This document shows, piece by piece, positions 43,271-52,826 of a DNA stretch of 64,000 nt. The first letter of the stretch is position 1; each line of letters opens with the position of its first letter. This DNA is from Halomonas sp. LBP4. Its GTDB lineage: Bacteria > Pseudomonadota > Gammaproteobacteria > Pseudomonadales > Halomonadaceae. The translations under genes and the position numbers were made by a program. The notes beneath the pieces were generated by a model. That model was not told the DNA's origin, searched no databases, and saw only the letters and a list, made by a program, of their open reading frames with translations. The stretch is from the NCBI RefSeq assembly GCF_003202205.1, contig NZ_PDOG01000001.1, positions 218,507 to 282,506 on the forward strand, given 5' to 3'.

Positions 43271-43272
43271 GT

Positions 43273-43779
43273 TTAGATGGCCTTCCTGTCTTCCACGCTG
43301 CCGTGATCGGTGCCCGGTGGCAGCGGATGCCCCTTGGCGAGCTCGGCGCGAGTGGCCTCCCGAACGCCCAGCACCTCGAGGCGATAGCGCAGGGTATGGC
43401 CGGCTAGCGGGTGATTGCTGTCGACGAGCACGGTGTCGTCACGCACCTCGACCACGGTGACGACCTGCGGGCCATCGTCTCCCGGGGTCTGGAAGCGCAT
43501 GCCCGGGGCCAGGTCATCCACCGGAAAGGCCGAACGTCCCACCTCCCGGACCAGTGCCTCGTTGCGCAGGCCATAGGCCTCCGCCGGCATCAGGGTGACG
43601 CTGAGTTCGGCGCCCTCGACCTGGCCGTCCAGGGCACGCTCGAGGCCGGCGACGATGTTGTGATGACCGTGGAGATACTCCAGCGGCGTCTGGCGGGCGC
43701 GGGAATCGTCGAGGACATTGCCGTCGGTGTCGCCGAGGACATAGTGCAGGGTCACGACCCGCTGGGGGGCGATCGTCAT
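43273..43779 (-). CDS. FKBP-type peptidyl-prolyl isomerase, SlyD-like
   Basis: A 168-aa FKBP with the SlyD/SlpA layout: VTLHYVLGDTDGNVLDDS at the start, EYLHGHHNIVAGLERALDG, the IF (insert-in-flap) chaperone domain, and return to the fold at NHPLAGHTLRYRLEVLGVR. The C-terminus is short and lacks the long His/Cys metal tail of E. coli SlyD. It has isomerase and folding-helper activity in the cytoplasm. It lies 52 bp after the rfaH gene in the same direction. Confidence 0.92.
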   Translation of the reverse strand: MTIAPQRVVTLHYVLGDTDGNVLDDSRARQTPLEYLHGHHNIVAGLERALDGQVEGAELSVTLMPAEAYGLRNEALVREVGRSAFPVDDLAPGMRFQTPGDDGPQVVTVVEVRDDTVLVDSNHPLAGHTLRYRLEVLGVREATRAELAKGHPLPPGTDHGSVEDRKAI

Positions 43780-43831
43780 GGGGCTCTCCTGTCACAGGGT
43801 GATGGGCGAGTAGCGAGCGTGAACGACACGC

Positions 43832-44368
43832 TCAGCGGCGGCGCAACTGGGAGACCGGCATCTCCAGTCGCTGCTGCTTGTGCAACATGTTGAGCAGCAC
43901 GATGGCGCGCTCCTCGCCCTTGTGGCTGGAGAAGACCGCCTGCAGGTCCTTGAACGGACCCTCGGTGATCTCCACCACGTCGCCGGCGCGGAAGTAGAGG
44001 TTGACCGTGGCGTCCTGGCGGTCGGCCCCGTGGTGGCGGAGGGTCTCGACCAGGCCATCGTCCACCGCCAGTGGCATGTCGCCGAAACCGACCAGCCTGA
44101 GCACGCCACGGGTGGAGCGAATCGGCCGCCAGTTGCTGACCAGGCGGTCGAGGCGGATGAAGAGGTAGTGGGGGAAGAGCGGTTCGATGACCCACTCCAG
44201 CTTGCCGCGACGCCTCTTCTGCACCTCGAGCACCGGGTGGAAGACCTCATAGCCCTGGTTGCCGAGATGCTCCGCGGCGCGGAAGGATTCACCGCCCTTG
44301 CACTGGATCACGTACCAGTGGGGGGTGGCGTCATCGCCATGTTCCAGGCGCGGATCGTCTTCGCTCAT
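43832..44368 (-). CDS. rfaH: Transcription antitermination factor RfaH
   Basis: NusG paralogue (178 aa) that rides with RNA polymerase to stop premature termination in long operons for surface polymers or toxins. The NGN domain starts WYVIQCKGGESFRAAEHL and contains EPLFPHYLFIRLD; the C-terminal KOW-like part reads AGDVVEITEGPFKDLQAVF. NusG would be shorter of linker and encoded near rpl genes, which are absent here. ATG 44368 with AGGAG upstream. Divergent from ampG. Confidence 0.9.
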   Translation of the reverse strand: MSEDDPRLEHGDDATPHWYVIQCKGGESFRAAEHLGNQGYEVFHPVLEVQKRRRGKLEWVIEPLFPHYLFIRLDRLVSNWRPIRSTRGVLRLVGFGDMPLAVDDGLVETLRHHGADRQDATVNLYFRAGDVVEITEGPFKDLQAVFSSHKGEERAIVLLNMLHKQQRLEMPVSQLRRR

Positions 44369-44525
44369 GGGACTCCTGATCTGGGGCATGCTGGTATCAC
44401 TAGCGGGGCTCTGCAACAATCGAACCCTGCGGGAAAGCGGCCCGGCCGCCGATTCGCGAGTTTACCATCGATGGGGGCGAGTCGTGTGCCCCCGCGTCCG
44501 AGGTCCGCAAGGAGTGCAGCCCATC

Positions 44526-45893
44526 ATGCCCACCGCCACCGTCCGCCGCAGCTGGCGTGCAGCCCTGGCCATCTACCTGCGCGCGCCGGTCATCACCATG
44601 CTGTTCCTGGGCTTCTCTGCCGGCCTGCCCTTCCTGCTGGTGTTCTCCACCCTCTCGGCCTGGCTGCGCAGCGCTGGCGTCGAGGTCGCCGCCATCGGTT
44701 TCTTCTCCTGGATCGGCATCCTCTATTCGATCAAGTTCTTCTGGGCGCCGGTGGTCGACCGCCTGGCCCTGCCGCTGCTGACCCGCACCTTCGGCCAGCG
44801 CCGCGGCTGGATGCTGCTGGCCCAGGCGACGATCGCCGCCGGGCTGGTGGGCCTGGCCGGGGTCGACCCGGTGGGCAACCTGGGGCTGATCGCCCTCTTC
44901 GCCCTGTTGGTGGCCTTCGGCTCGGCCACCCAGGACATCGCCATCGACGCCTTCCGCATCGAATCGGCGCCCGACGACGTCCAGGCGGCCATGGCCTCGA
45001 CCTATATCATCGGCTATCGCGGGGGGTTGCTGGCCGCCGGCGCGGGGGCCCTGTACGTCGCCTCGGCCCTCTCCTGGGAAGCCGCCTACCTGACCATGGC
45101 GGCCCTGGTGGGGGTCGGCGTGCTCACCGTGCTGCTACGCCCCGAGCCCCCGCGGCTGTCGCTCACTACCCAACTGATCCACGAGCCGAAGGTGCGTGCC
45201 TTCCTGCGCGCCAGCCGCGGCAAGCCCAAGCCGGCCAGACGCCTGGGCGCCTGGCTGATCGGTGCCGTGGTCTGCCCCTTCACGGACTTCCTCGGCCGCC
45301 ATCGGCTCAAGGCGCTGTGGCTGCTGGTCTTCATCGCGATGTTTCGCATCAGCGACCTGGCGATGGCCTCCATGGCCAACCCGCTCTACATCGACCTGGG
45401 CTTCTCGCTTGCCACCATCGCCAACGTCACCAATGTCTTCGGCATCGCGATGAGCATCGGTGGCGGCATCCTCGGCGGCCTGCTGGTCGCCCGCTACGGC
45501 ATCGGCCCGATCCTGGTACTGGGGGCGGTGGCGGCCACGCTGACCAACCTGCTGTTTGCGGCCCTGGCGCTGGCCGGCCAGAGCCTGCCGTTCCTGGTCA
45601 TGGCGATCGTCGGCGACAACCTGGCCAACGGCCTGGCCAGCGCGGTGTTCATCGCCTTTCTCTCGAGCCTGACGTCGCGGGCCTACACCGCGACCCAGTA
45701 CGCGCTGTTCTCGTCATTGATGACCCTGCCGGGGAAGTTCCTCAGCGGCTTCGGCGGGCTCGTGGTGGCCGCCGAGGGCTATGCCACCTTCTTCGTCGTG
45801 GCGACGGCGCTCGGCCTGCCGGCCATCGCCCTGGCGCTCTGGATCAGCCGCGACCGCGAGCTGGTGCCGCGGCCCGCCACCCGGGCGGCCTGA
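44526..45893 (+). CDS. ampG: AmpG-like muropeptide MFS transporter
   Basis: Twelve-helix major facilitator (455 aa) importing anhydro-muropeptides for cell-wall recycling. Family features: FLGFSAGLPFLLVFSTLSAWL, GFFSWIGILYSIKFFWAPVVD, the RRGWMLL loop, and QDIAIDAFRIE. ATG 44526 begins the conserved cytoplasmic start; the longer open frame upstream is not used because it reads through rfaH. AmpG proteins influence beta-lactamase induction where ampR/ampC exist; none is in this window. Confidence 0.9.
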   Translation: MPTATVRRSWRAALAIYLRAPVITMLFLGFSAGLPFLLVFSTLSAWLRSAGVEVAAIGFFSWIGILYSIKFFWAPVVDRLALPLLTRTFGQRRGWMLLAQATIAAGLVGLAGVDPVGNLGLIALFALLVAFGSATQDIAIDAFRIESAPDDVQAAMASTYIIGYRGGLLAAGAGALYVASALSWEAAYLTMAALVGVGVLTVLLRPEPPRLSLTTQLIHEPKVRAFLRASRGKPKPARRLGAWLIGAVVCPFTDFLGRHRLKALWLLVFIAMFRISDLAMASMANPLYIDLGFSLATIANVTNVFGIAMSIGGGILGGLLVARYGIGPILVLGAVAATLTNLLFAALALAGQSLPFLVMAIVGDNLANGLASAVFIAFLSSLTSRAYTATQYALFSSLMTLPGKFLSGFGGLVVAAEGYATFFVVATALGLPAIALALWISRDRELVPRPATRAA

Positions 45894-45915
45894 GCCCCCC
45901 GGGCGAGGGAATCTC

Positions 45916-47748
45916 TCAGCCGGGCAGCTGCTCCCGCAGCCACTCCAGCGCCCCCGGGGTGGCCCGCCACTGGTCGCGCATCAGGGTGCGGTACTGCCAG
46001 GCCTCGGCCCGGGAGCCGGGCTCGGCGATGCCGTCACCGCTCGCGGTCACCGGCCGCGGGTTGTCGGCACAGAGCATGGCCAGGGCATGGGGGTTGTGGC
46101 GGCGGGCCGCCGCCAGGGCCTCCAGGGCATCGTCCCGGCGCTCCAGGCGATAGAGCGCCAGCACACGCCCCATCAACAGGCCCAGCAGCGGCGCAGGCTC
46201 CGCGGCCTCCTCGTCGAGGGCCCGCTCGCTCAACGCGAGGGCCTCACGGTCACGCCCCTCGCGCAGCAGTTGGTCGAGCACCAGCTCGCGCAGCCCCAGG
46301 CCGTCCTGGTCATCCAGCGCCAGCAGTCGCTCGGCGAGCTCCCGGGAGCGCTGCCGGGCCCCCCGCTCCATGCCCACCACCAGGGCCAGGCCGGTGCGCA
46401 GCAGCACGGCGTTGTCGGCGTCATCCCAGGTCAGGGTACCGTCGCCCGCCGCCTGGACCTGCTCGAGCCAGCGCTCGAGTCGATCGGCCAGGGGGGCGAA
46501 GAGGCTCGGCGCCATCCACGGCAGGCTGCCGAAGCGACTGGTCAGGGCCAGCGCCAGGCCCTGGACCACCCGTGGCGAATCCAGCCACTCCGGGTGGGAA
46601 CAGAGTTCGGTGAGCCAGTCGGCGGCATGGGGCCAGGGGTCGTCGTCGAAGCCCATGGGCGCATCGCCCACCACCTGCACCCGGAAGTGTTTCTGCCAGG
46701 CGGCGAACAGGGTGTCCTCGCGGGCGCTGGCGTGGTACTCCAGGCGGCCCTCGCCGGAATCCCGGATCGTCAGCCGTGGCGCCGTCGGCAACGCCTCGAG
46801 CAGCGCCTGCAACGAGGCCAGCGGCGTGGCCAGGTCCTCCTCGGCATTGAGCAGCTGCTCGGCGAGGGTGGCGCCGGGGTTGTCGGCCAGGTCGGACAGG
46901 AACTGCAGCTGGTCCGGGTCCAGGTCCCCCTGGCGGGCCAGGCGCCGGAACCAGAAGCGGGCCCGCTCGGCGGCCTCCCGCTCGTGGCCCTCGTGGAGCA
47001 GCAGCATGGCCTCGATGTAGGCCAGGGTCGGCGAATCGGGCAGCGCCTGCTGGGCGCGCACGAAGGCGGCCCGGGCGCTGTCCAGGTCGTCGTTGTCGAG
47101 ATGCATCAGGCAGAGGCGCTCGAGCGCCACCCCGCGCAGGAACAGCGGCCCGCGGTCGAGCACCTCGTCGAGCAGGGCGGTGCGCTTGCGATGGAAGCCG
47201 CGCTCCTGGTAGAGGTCGACGAGGATCTCGAAGGCCGGCTCGGCCTGCTCGGGCAGGCGCGACCAGTCGGCGCGCTCGAACAGCGACTCGAGAATCTGCT
47301 GGGCGCGGCCCCGCTGGCCGCTCTCGGCGGCGATCAACCCGGCCTCGAGCAGCGCCTGGGCCGGGGCCCGGCCGCTCGCCAGCGCGGCCTTGAGGACCCC
47401 GCCCTTCCAGTCGCGCAGCGAGAGCATCCACATCAGGTGCTCGGGCACATGGCCGGGCAGCGACACGGCACCGCAGCAGTGCTTGGTCTTGCGGCCCGAG
47501 TCGCACCAGCAGGGCTCGTTGCGACCCGGACGGGCGAGTGGCTCACAGGCGAAGTCGAGCCGCTCCAGCGGCGTCTGCGACCACAGCTCCGGAGCCAGCG
47601 CCTGGGCGTGGGCCAGATTGCCACCCATCAGGGCGGCGCCCTCCTCCCGAGCCCAGGCCATCAGCGTCGGATAGCGTTCGTCCTCGCGAATGGCCGCCAG
47701 GGCTCCCGAGGCAAAGCCCAGCAGTTGTTCCACCCATACCGCCAGCAT
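45916..47748 (-). CDS. SEC-C metal-binding motif protein with TPR repeats
   Basis: Cytoplasmic protein (610 aa). A SEC-C zinc motif (RNEPCWCDSGRKTKHCC, about residues 76-92) like the one that ends SecA is followed by tetratricopeptide-type helical repeats over most of the remaining chain, with a beta-rich insertion in the middle. Similar proteins are uncharacterised; SEC-C binds zinc and sometimes ribosomes or SecB. ATG 47748; 62 bp downstream of the ABC1-kinase gene's region boundary, transcribed in the same direction away from ampG's end. Confidence 0.85.
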   Translation of the reverse strand: MLAVWVEQLLGFASGALAAIREDERYPTLMAWAREEGAALMGGNLAHAQALAPELWSQTPLERLDFACEPLARPGRNEPCWCDSGRKTKHCCGAVSLPGHVPEHLMWMLSLRDWKGGVLKAALASGRAPAQALLEAGLIAAESGQRGRAQQILESLFERADWSRLPEQAEPAFEILVDLYQERGFHRKRTALLDEVLDRGPLFLRGVALERLCLMHLDNDDLDSARAAFVRAQQALPDSPTLAYIEAMLLLHEGHEREAAERARFWFRRLARQGDLDPDQLQFLSDLADNPGATLAEQLLNAEEDLATPLASLQALLEALPTAPRLTIRDSGEGRLEYHASAREDTLFAAWQKHFRVQVVGDAPMGFDDDPWPHAADWLTELCSHPEWLDSPRVVQGLALALTSRFGSLPWMAPSLFAPLADRLERWLEQVQAAGDGTLTWDDADNAVLLRTGLALVVGMERGARQRSRELAERLLALDDQDGLGLRELVLDQLLREGRDREALALSERALDEEAAEPAPLLGLLMGRVLALYRLERRDDALEALAAARRHNPHALAMLCADNPRPVTASGDGIAEPGSRAEAWQYRTLMRDQWRATPGALEWLREQLPG

Positions 47749-47810
47749 CGCAGCCTCCGCAACCAGAAAACGGCACAGTCTAACAGTCCAGCGGCGTCCT
47801 GGGCAGGCAC

Positions 47811-49055
47811 TCAGCGCCGCGCCCAGGCCAGCAAGGGGCGGGTACGGGCGTGCATGTCGAGGCGGGCCCCGAGTCGCACCAGGTTCCAGTAGTGGCCATT
47901 GAGGGTGCGCGAGAGCAGCAGGGTGTCCGCCGGTGGCTGCAGCCGGTCCATGGCGGCCCAGACCTTGGGGCTGAGCTCGCGCAGGCGGCGATGGACGCGG
48001 ACGTCGGCGAAGTCCTGCTCGCCAGGCCGGAACAGGGGGATGACGGCCTCGGCGGCCTCGCGGTAGAGCGATAGCGGCGCGCCCTGTCCCTGGCGCCCAC
48101 CGAGGGCCAGCAGCGCCTCGTCCATGGCCAGGGGGTCCCCGGCCAGCGTGGCCTCGAGCAGCCGCATCATCGCCACCAGCCGCGCCTCGGGCACCGGAAT
48201 CACCGCCCCCAGGTCGTAGATCACCAGCCGCCCATGGGCGTCGGCGGCGAAATTGCCGGCATGGGGGTCGGCGTGCAGCTCACCGTGAGTGAAGAGCTCC
48301 TCGGTGAGCCAGTCCGCCAGCGTCGTCGCCAGGCGTTGGCGCACCTCGACATCGGAGATCTCCAACTCGCGTAGTGGCGTACCCGCCACATAACGCATGG
48401 CCAGTACCCGGGGACCCGAGAACCGGGGCAGCGGTTCGGGAATCACCAGTGCGTCGAGATGGGCATAGCGCGCCCGGTAGCGGGCCAGCGCCTCGGCCTC
48501 GGCATGGTAGTCGAGCTCGCCGCGCAGGCTCGCGGCGAGCTCCTCGAACAGGGCGTCGAGCCGCACCTGCGGCACCCTGAGCCAGCGCCCCAGCCGCATC
48601 AGGCGTCGCACCTGCACCAGGTCGCTCTCCAGCACCTCGGCAAGCCCGGGGTACTGGACCTTGAGCACCAGGGTCTCGCCCTCCCGGGTCACGGCACGGT
48701 GCACCTGGCCCATGGAGGCGCTGGCGAAGGGACGCCGTTCGATGTCGCGAAAGTGGGCGTCGAGGTCACCGTACTGGGCGACCAGGGTCTCGCGAATCGA
48801 GGCCCAGGGCATCGGTTCGGCCTGGCGCTGGAGGCGCGCGAGCTCGTCGGCGAGATCCGTCGGCAGCAGGTCGTCCCATTGGGCCATGATCTGGGCCAGC
48901 TTCATGGCCGGCCCCTTGAGCTCGGAGAGCCCTTCGAACAGGGCCTCGCCCAGGGCCCGCCAGTCGGGCTCGCCGCCCAGCCGGGTGCGCAACAGGGCGC
49001 CGCCGGTCCGGGCGCCCAGCCCCAGCAGGCGCCGGGTACGGCCGCGTTCGCGCAT
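47811..49055 (-). CDS. ABC1/UbiB-family atypical kinase
   Basis: A 414-aa ABC1 protein kinase-like fold protein. The family motif KGPAMKLAQIMA (KxGQ-like) stands near residue 50, the A-rich loop reads FASASMGQVHRA, the lysine LVLKVQYPG, the catalytic HADPHAGNF and the metal-binding YDLGAV. Relatives support ubiquinone synthesis as ATPases; this copy lacks the C-terminal membrane helices of UbiB and is not near ubi genes, so it is a paralogue of unknown role. ATG 49055 with GGGGAG at a proper distance; upstream TTG/ATG codons are less likely. Confidence 0.88.
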   Translation of the reverse strand: MRERGRTRRLLGLGARTGGALLRTRLGGEPDWRALGEALFEGLSELKGPAMKLAQIMAQWDDLLPTDLADELARLQRQAEPMPWASIRETLVAQYGDLDAHFRDIERRPFASASMGQVHRAVTREGETLVLKVQYPGLAEVLESDLVQVRRLMRLGRWLRVPQVRLDALFEELAASLRGELDYHAEAEALARYRARYAHLDALVIPEPLPRFSGPRVLAMRYVAGTPLRELEISDVEVRQRLATTLADWLTEELFTHGELHADPHAGNFAADAHGRLVIYDLGAVIPVPEARLVAMMRLLEATLAGDPLAMDEALLALGGRQGQGAPLSLYREAAEAVIPLFRPGEQDFADVRVHRRLRELSPKVWAAMDRLQPPADTLLLSRTLNGHYWNLVRLGARLDMHARTRPLLAWARR

Positions 49056-49186
49056 ATCGTCGCTCCCCGGATAGTGGAGACAGGGCATTCGATACAAGGG
49101 CTGTACACGAATAGAGTGATGTTACATCTGGCGAGGGTCGTGGAATACTGGAAGAATGTCCATATCATGAACCGGTGGGAACCAGG

Positions 49187-51121
49187 ATGCGACTGATCAT
49201 CGCCGAGAAACCCAGCCTCGCCAAGGCCATCGCCGAGGCCCTGCCCGGACGCCAGGGTCGCGCGGAGGGTGCCATCGTCGCCGGCGACACGACGGTCACC
49301 TGGTGCCTGGGCCACCTGCTGGAGCAGGCCCCGCCGGATGCCTACGACCCGGCCTTCAAGGCATGGCGGCTCGACCACCTGCCGATCCTGCCCGGGCATT
49401 GGAAGCATACCCCGCGGCCCAAGGCACGGAGCCAGCTGGCGGTGATCCGCCGGCTGCTGAAGGGCGCCAGCGAGGTCGTCCACGCCGGCGACCCGGACCG
49501 CGAGGGTCAGCTGCTGGTGCAGGAGGTGATCGAGCACCTGGGCTGGCAGGGCCCGGTGTCGCGGCTGCTGGTCAGCGACCTCAACCGGCCGGCGGTGCAG
49601 CGGGCCCTGGCGCGCATCGAGGACAACGCCCGCTACCAGCCGCTTTACCGGGCGGCGCAGTCCCGTGCCCGGGCCGACTGGCTCTACGGGATCAACCTGA
49701 CCCGGGCCTGGACCCTGACCGGTCGCCAGGCCGGTCACGACGGGGTGCTCTCGGTGGGCCGGGTGCAGACCCCGGTGCTGGGGCTGGTGGTGCGTCGTGA
49801 CGCCGAGATCCGCGACTTCGAGCCCAGGCCCTTCTTCGTGCTCTGGGCCGAGCTTGCCGTGGCCCGGGGCCGGCTCCGCGCCTGGTGGGTGCCCGGCGAG
49901 GCGCACCCCCTGGACGACCAGGGCCGGCTGCTGGCCCGCGAGCCCGCGGCGGCCCTGGCCGCACGCCTGCCCGGCGCCGAGGGTCGCCTCGCCGCGCTGG
50001 AGACCCGCGACAAGCGCCAGGCCGCCCCCCTGCCCTACTCGCTGTCGGCGCTGCAGGTCGATGCCGCCCGCCGCTTCGGGCTCTCGGCCAAGGCGGTACT
50101 GGACATCTGCCAGCGCCTCTACGAGCGCCACAAGCTGATCACCTACCCGCGCTCGGACTGCCGCTACCTGCCCGAGGAGCATTGGGCCGCCGCCCGGGCC
50201 ACCCTGGAGGGGGCCTGCGGCACCGATGCGACCCTGCGCGGCTGGTTGGCCGGCGCCGACTTCTCGCGACGCTCGAAGGCCTGGAACGACAAGCGGGTCG
50301 GCGCCCACCATGCCCTGGCGCCCACCGGCAAGTGCGCCGACCTCTCGCGCCTGGAGAAGGCCGAGGGCGACGTCTTCCGGTTGATCGCCCGCAACGTGCT
50401 CGCCCAGTTCTACCCGGCGCTGGCCACCCGCGAGGTGAAGGCCGAGTTCACCCTCCTCGGCGAATGCTTTCGCGCCCGCGGCCAGGAGGTGCTGGAACCC
50501 GGCTGGAAGCCGCTGTTCACCACCCGCGACGAGGCGCCACCGCTGCCGCCGCTCAGCGAGGGCGAGGCATGCCGGGTGACGGAGGCGGGGGTGGAGGATC
50601 GCGAGACCCGCCCGCCGGAGCCCTTCACCGACGCCAGCCTGATCAAGGCGATGATGAACATTGGCCGCTACGTCGAGGACCCGGCGGTCAGGCGCACCCT
50701 GCGCGAACACGACGGCCTGGGTACCGAGGCCACCCGCGCCGGCATCATCGAGACCCTGCTGGAACGCGGCTACCTGGTACGCCAGGCCAAGGCGCTGCGC
50801 GCCACCCGGCTCGGCAGCGCGCTGATCGCCTCGCTGCCCGAGGCGGTGGGTCGCCCGGAGCGCACCGCCCTGTGGGAGCAGCGCCTGGGCGCCATTGCCG
50901 AGGCGGGCGACGACCCGGCCCCCTTCGTCGACGCACTGGTCGAGGACCTGCACGGCCTGCTCGCCGCCGCCGATGCCGGGCGACTGCACCGGGCCCTGGC
51001 CCAGGCCCGCGGCGAGGAGGCGCCATCACCCGGCCGCGGCAAGCCCGCAAGCCGCCGGCGCAGCGCCCCCGCCAAGGGACGCCGCCGCTCCCCGGCACGC
51101 GGAAAAGGCTCCCGCTCATGA
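49187..51121 (+). CDS. topB: DNA topoisomerase III
   Basis: Type IA topoisomerase (644 aa; E. coli TopB 653 aa) decatenating DNA. Toprim domain: LIIAEKPSLAKAI with the metal glutamate, and DPDREGQLL. The active-site tyrosine is Tyr320 in LITYPRSDCRYLP. The chain ends in a basic Ser/Arg/Lys tail of about 30 residues (RRRSAPAKGRRR) instead of zinc ribbons. ATG 49187 follows ACCAGG; the panE-like gene overlaps its stop (ATGA). It diverges from the ABC1-kinase gene across 131 bp. Confidence 0.97.
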   Translation: MRLIIAEKPSLAKAIAEALPGRQGRAEGAIVAGDTTVTWCLGHLLEQAPPDAYDPAFKAWRLDHLPILPGHWKHTPRPKARSQLAVIRRLLKGASEVVHAGDPDREGQLLVQEVIEHLGWQGPVSRLLVSDLNRPAVQRALARIEDNARYQPLYRAAQSRARADWLYGINLTRAWTLTGRQAGHDGVLSVGRVQTPVLGLVVRRDAEIRDFEPRPFFVLWAELAVARGRLRAWWVPGEAHPLDDQGRLLAREPAAALAARLPGAEGRLAALETRDKRQAAPLPYSLSALQVDAARRFGLSAKAVLDICQRLYERHKLITYPRSDCRYLPEEHWAAARATLEGACGTDATLRGWLAGADFSRRSKAWNDKRVGAHHALAPTGKCADLSRLEKAEGDVFRLIARNVLAQFYPALATREVKAEFTLLGECFRARGQEVLEPGWKPLFTTRDEAPPLPPLSEGEACRVTEAGVEDRETRPPEPFTDASLIKAMMNIGRYVEDPAVRRTLREHDGLGTEATRAGIIETLLERGYLVRQAKALRATRLGSALIASLPEAVGRPERTALWEQRLGAIAEAGDDPAPFVDALVEDLHGLLAAADAGRLHRALAQARGEEAPSPGRGKPASRRRSAPAKGRRRSPARGKGSRS

Positions 51122-52020
51122 GCGCCCACCTGATCGTCGGCCCCGGCGCACTGGGTCGCCTGGTGGGCCTCAGCCTGGCGAAGGCTGGCCGGGTGACGCT
51201 GGTCGGCCGGCGCCCGCTGCCCACCGAGCAGACGCTGATCACCCCGGCGGGAGAGGCGCTGACGCTGTCCGTGCCGACCCTCACCCTGGACCGGCTGCCA
51301 CCGCTGGCCCCCGATGTCGTGCACCTGACCACCAAGGCCTACGCCGCCGAGGCGGCGCATGCGGCCATTGCCACGCGGCTCGCTCCCGGGACCCCCCTGG
51401 TGCTGTGGCAGAACGGCTTCGGCTGCCAATCGCGGCTGAGCGAGCGCCACGACGGCCCGGTGCTGTGCGCCACCACCACCGAGGGGGCCTGGCTGGCCGG
51501 CGATGACCGCGTGGTGCACGCCGGCCACGGGGCCACCCGCCTCGGCGACCTGGCCAATCGCCACCTCCCACTGGCCCGCTCACTGGCGGCCACCCTCACG
51601 GCGGCCGGCCTGGCCACCGAGGCGGAGCCCGACATCCGCACCCGCCTGTGGCAGAAGCTCGCCGTGAACGCCGCCATCAACCCCTTGGTGGCACGCTTTC
51701 GCATCCGCAACGGCCAGTTGCGCGACCGGCCCTTCCGGCCCATGGTCGAGGCGGTCATCGAGGAGGTCGCCACGATCATGGCGGCCGAGGGCATCGCCCC
51801 ACCCGAGGGTGAGGGAATCGCCGGCTGGCGCACCCTGGTCTGGCAGGTGGTGGCGGGCACCGCCGCCAACCGCGCCTCCATGCTGCAGGACGTGCTGGCC
51901 GGCCGGCCCACCGAGCGCGAAGCGATCCTCGGGCCGCTGCTGACGGCGGCGCGGCGGCATGGCATCGAGGCCCCCCGCCTGGCCGAACTCGAGCGCACCG
52001 GACCCGACGACCGACATTGA
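51118..52020 (+). CDS. Ketopantoate reductase-like (PanE/ApbA family) oxidoreductase
   Basis: NADP-dependent reductase-fold protein (300 aa) resembling 2-dehydropantoate 2-reductase of pantothenate synthesis. The dinucleotide motif is GPGALGRLVG (family GxGxxG), substrate-binding TTKAYAAEAA contains the expected lysine, and WQKLAVNAAINPL holds the second catalytic Lys/Asn region. Since paralogues are common, panE is not assigned. The start overlaps the topB stop (ATGA), so the two are translated together. Confidence 0.85.
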   Translation: MSAHLIVGPGALGRLVGLSLAKAGRVTLVGRRPLPTEQTLITPAGEALTLSVPTLTLDRLPPLAPDVVHLTTKAYAAEAAHAAIATRLAPGTPLVLWQNGFGCQSRLSERHDGPVLCATTTEGAWLAGDDRVVHAGHGATRLGDLANRHLPLARSLAATLTAAGLATEAEPDIRTRLWQKLAVNAAINPLVARFRIRNGQLRDRPFRPMVEAVIEEVATIMAAEGIAPPEGEGIAGWRTLVWQVVAGTAANRASMLQDVLAGRPTEREAILGPLLTAARRHGIEAPRLAELERTGPDDRH

Positions 52021-52118
52021 GCCGTCGCCTGGCAGGCCGATGGCTCTCCTGCTAGTCTGAGATGGTCCATATAACGAGCAAGCGGACTCCACGAGCCACG
52101 CGCTCAGGGTCAGGGATC

Positions 52119-52691
52119 ATGAAACCGGGCTTCCCACTTGCCATCGCCCTGGCAACCAGTCTGGCATTGTCCTCGTCGTCGCTGCTGGCGGATGACGAGA
52201 CGCCCGCCTACGCCGACAAGGCCACCGGCCTGATGCACCTCGACAACGGCGTGATCCTCGAGGGGCGCGACCTCGAGACGCCGGACGGCTACACCTCGGG
52301 ATTTCGCTTCACGGCCGGTTTCTCGCCGCTCGCCCTGCCGCGACTCGATCTCGGCGCCGAATTCACCTATCGCGAGAGCGACGAGGTGCCGACCCGGCTC
52401 GACAACCAGCCGCTGATCCTCAACACCACCAGCCTGGGCGGCAGCCTGGTCGCCGGCGTGCGCCTCGGCCAGGTGGGACTCTATGCCAAGTCCGGCTTCG
52501 CCGGATGGGAGGGCGACCCGGTGGGTGGTCGCCCCGACTCCTACGCCACCGCCGGCACCACCCGCGTGCAGGGCTTCGGTGCCCGCCTGCAGTTCGATCG
52601 CCTGGTCAGCCGGCTGGAGGTCGAGGAGATCGACGCGCCGAGCATGGCGCACCTCAACCTGATCACCGCCTCGTTCCACTATCCCTTCTAG
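52119..52691 (+). CDS. Small outer-membrane beta-barrel protein
   Basis: A 190-aa exported protein: signal peptide about 1-24 (LLA-DD), then alternating amphipathic strands such as GFRFTAGFSPL, LGAEFTYRES and GLYAKSGFAGW, ending in ITASFHYPF. The terminal phenylalanine is the BAM recognition signal of outer-membrane barrels. About eight strands fit the length, as in OmpA-type or MipA-like small porins. Function unknown. The ATG at 52119 is preceded by CAGGGA. Confidence 0.8.
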   Translation: MKPGFPLAIALATSLALSSSSLLADDETPAYADKATGLMHLDNGVILEGRDLETPDGYTSGFRFTAGFSPLALPRLDLGAEFTYRESDEVPTRLDNQPLILNTTSLGGSLVAGVRLGQVGLYAKSGFAGWEGDPVGGRPDSYATAGTTRVQGFGARLQFDRLVSRLEVEEIDAPSMAHLNLITASFHYPF

Positions 52692-52826
52692 CCCCCTGGC
52701 GTTCCTCCTCTTGACCGGTAGGCGGCTAGCGGGTCCATGCTATATAGTCAATAGCCGGCCTGGCGAGCCTTCCACGCCAAGGCCTTGTCTCATGCCTGCA
52801 TCCACCACTTGACAGGAGTCACTACG

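Noticed and set aside
49056..49097. N-terminal extension of the ABC1 kinase from TTG 49097 or ATG 49088
   Set aside because: The ATG at 49055 has a well-placed GGGGAG and the extra residues do not resemble the family.
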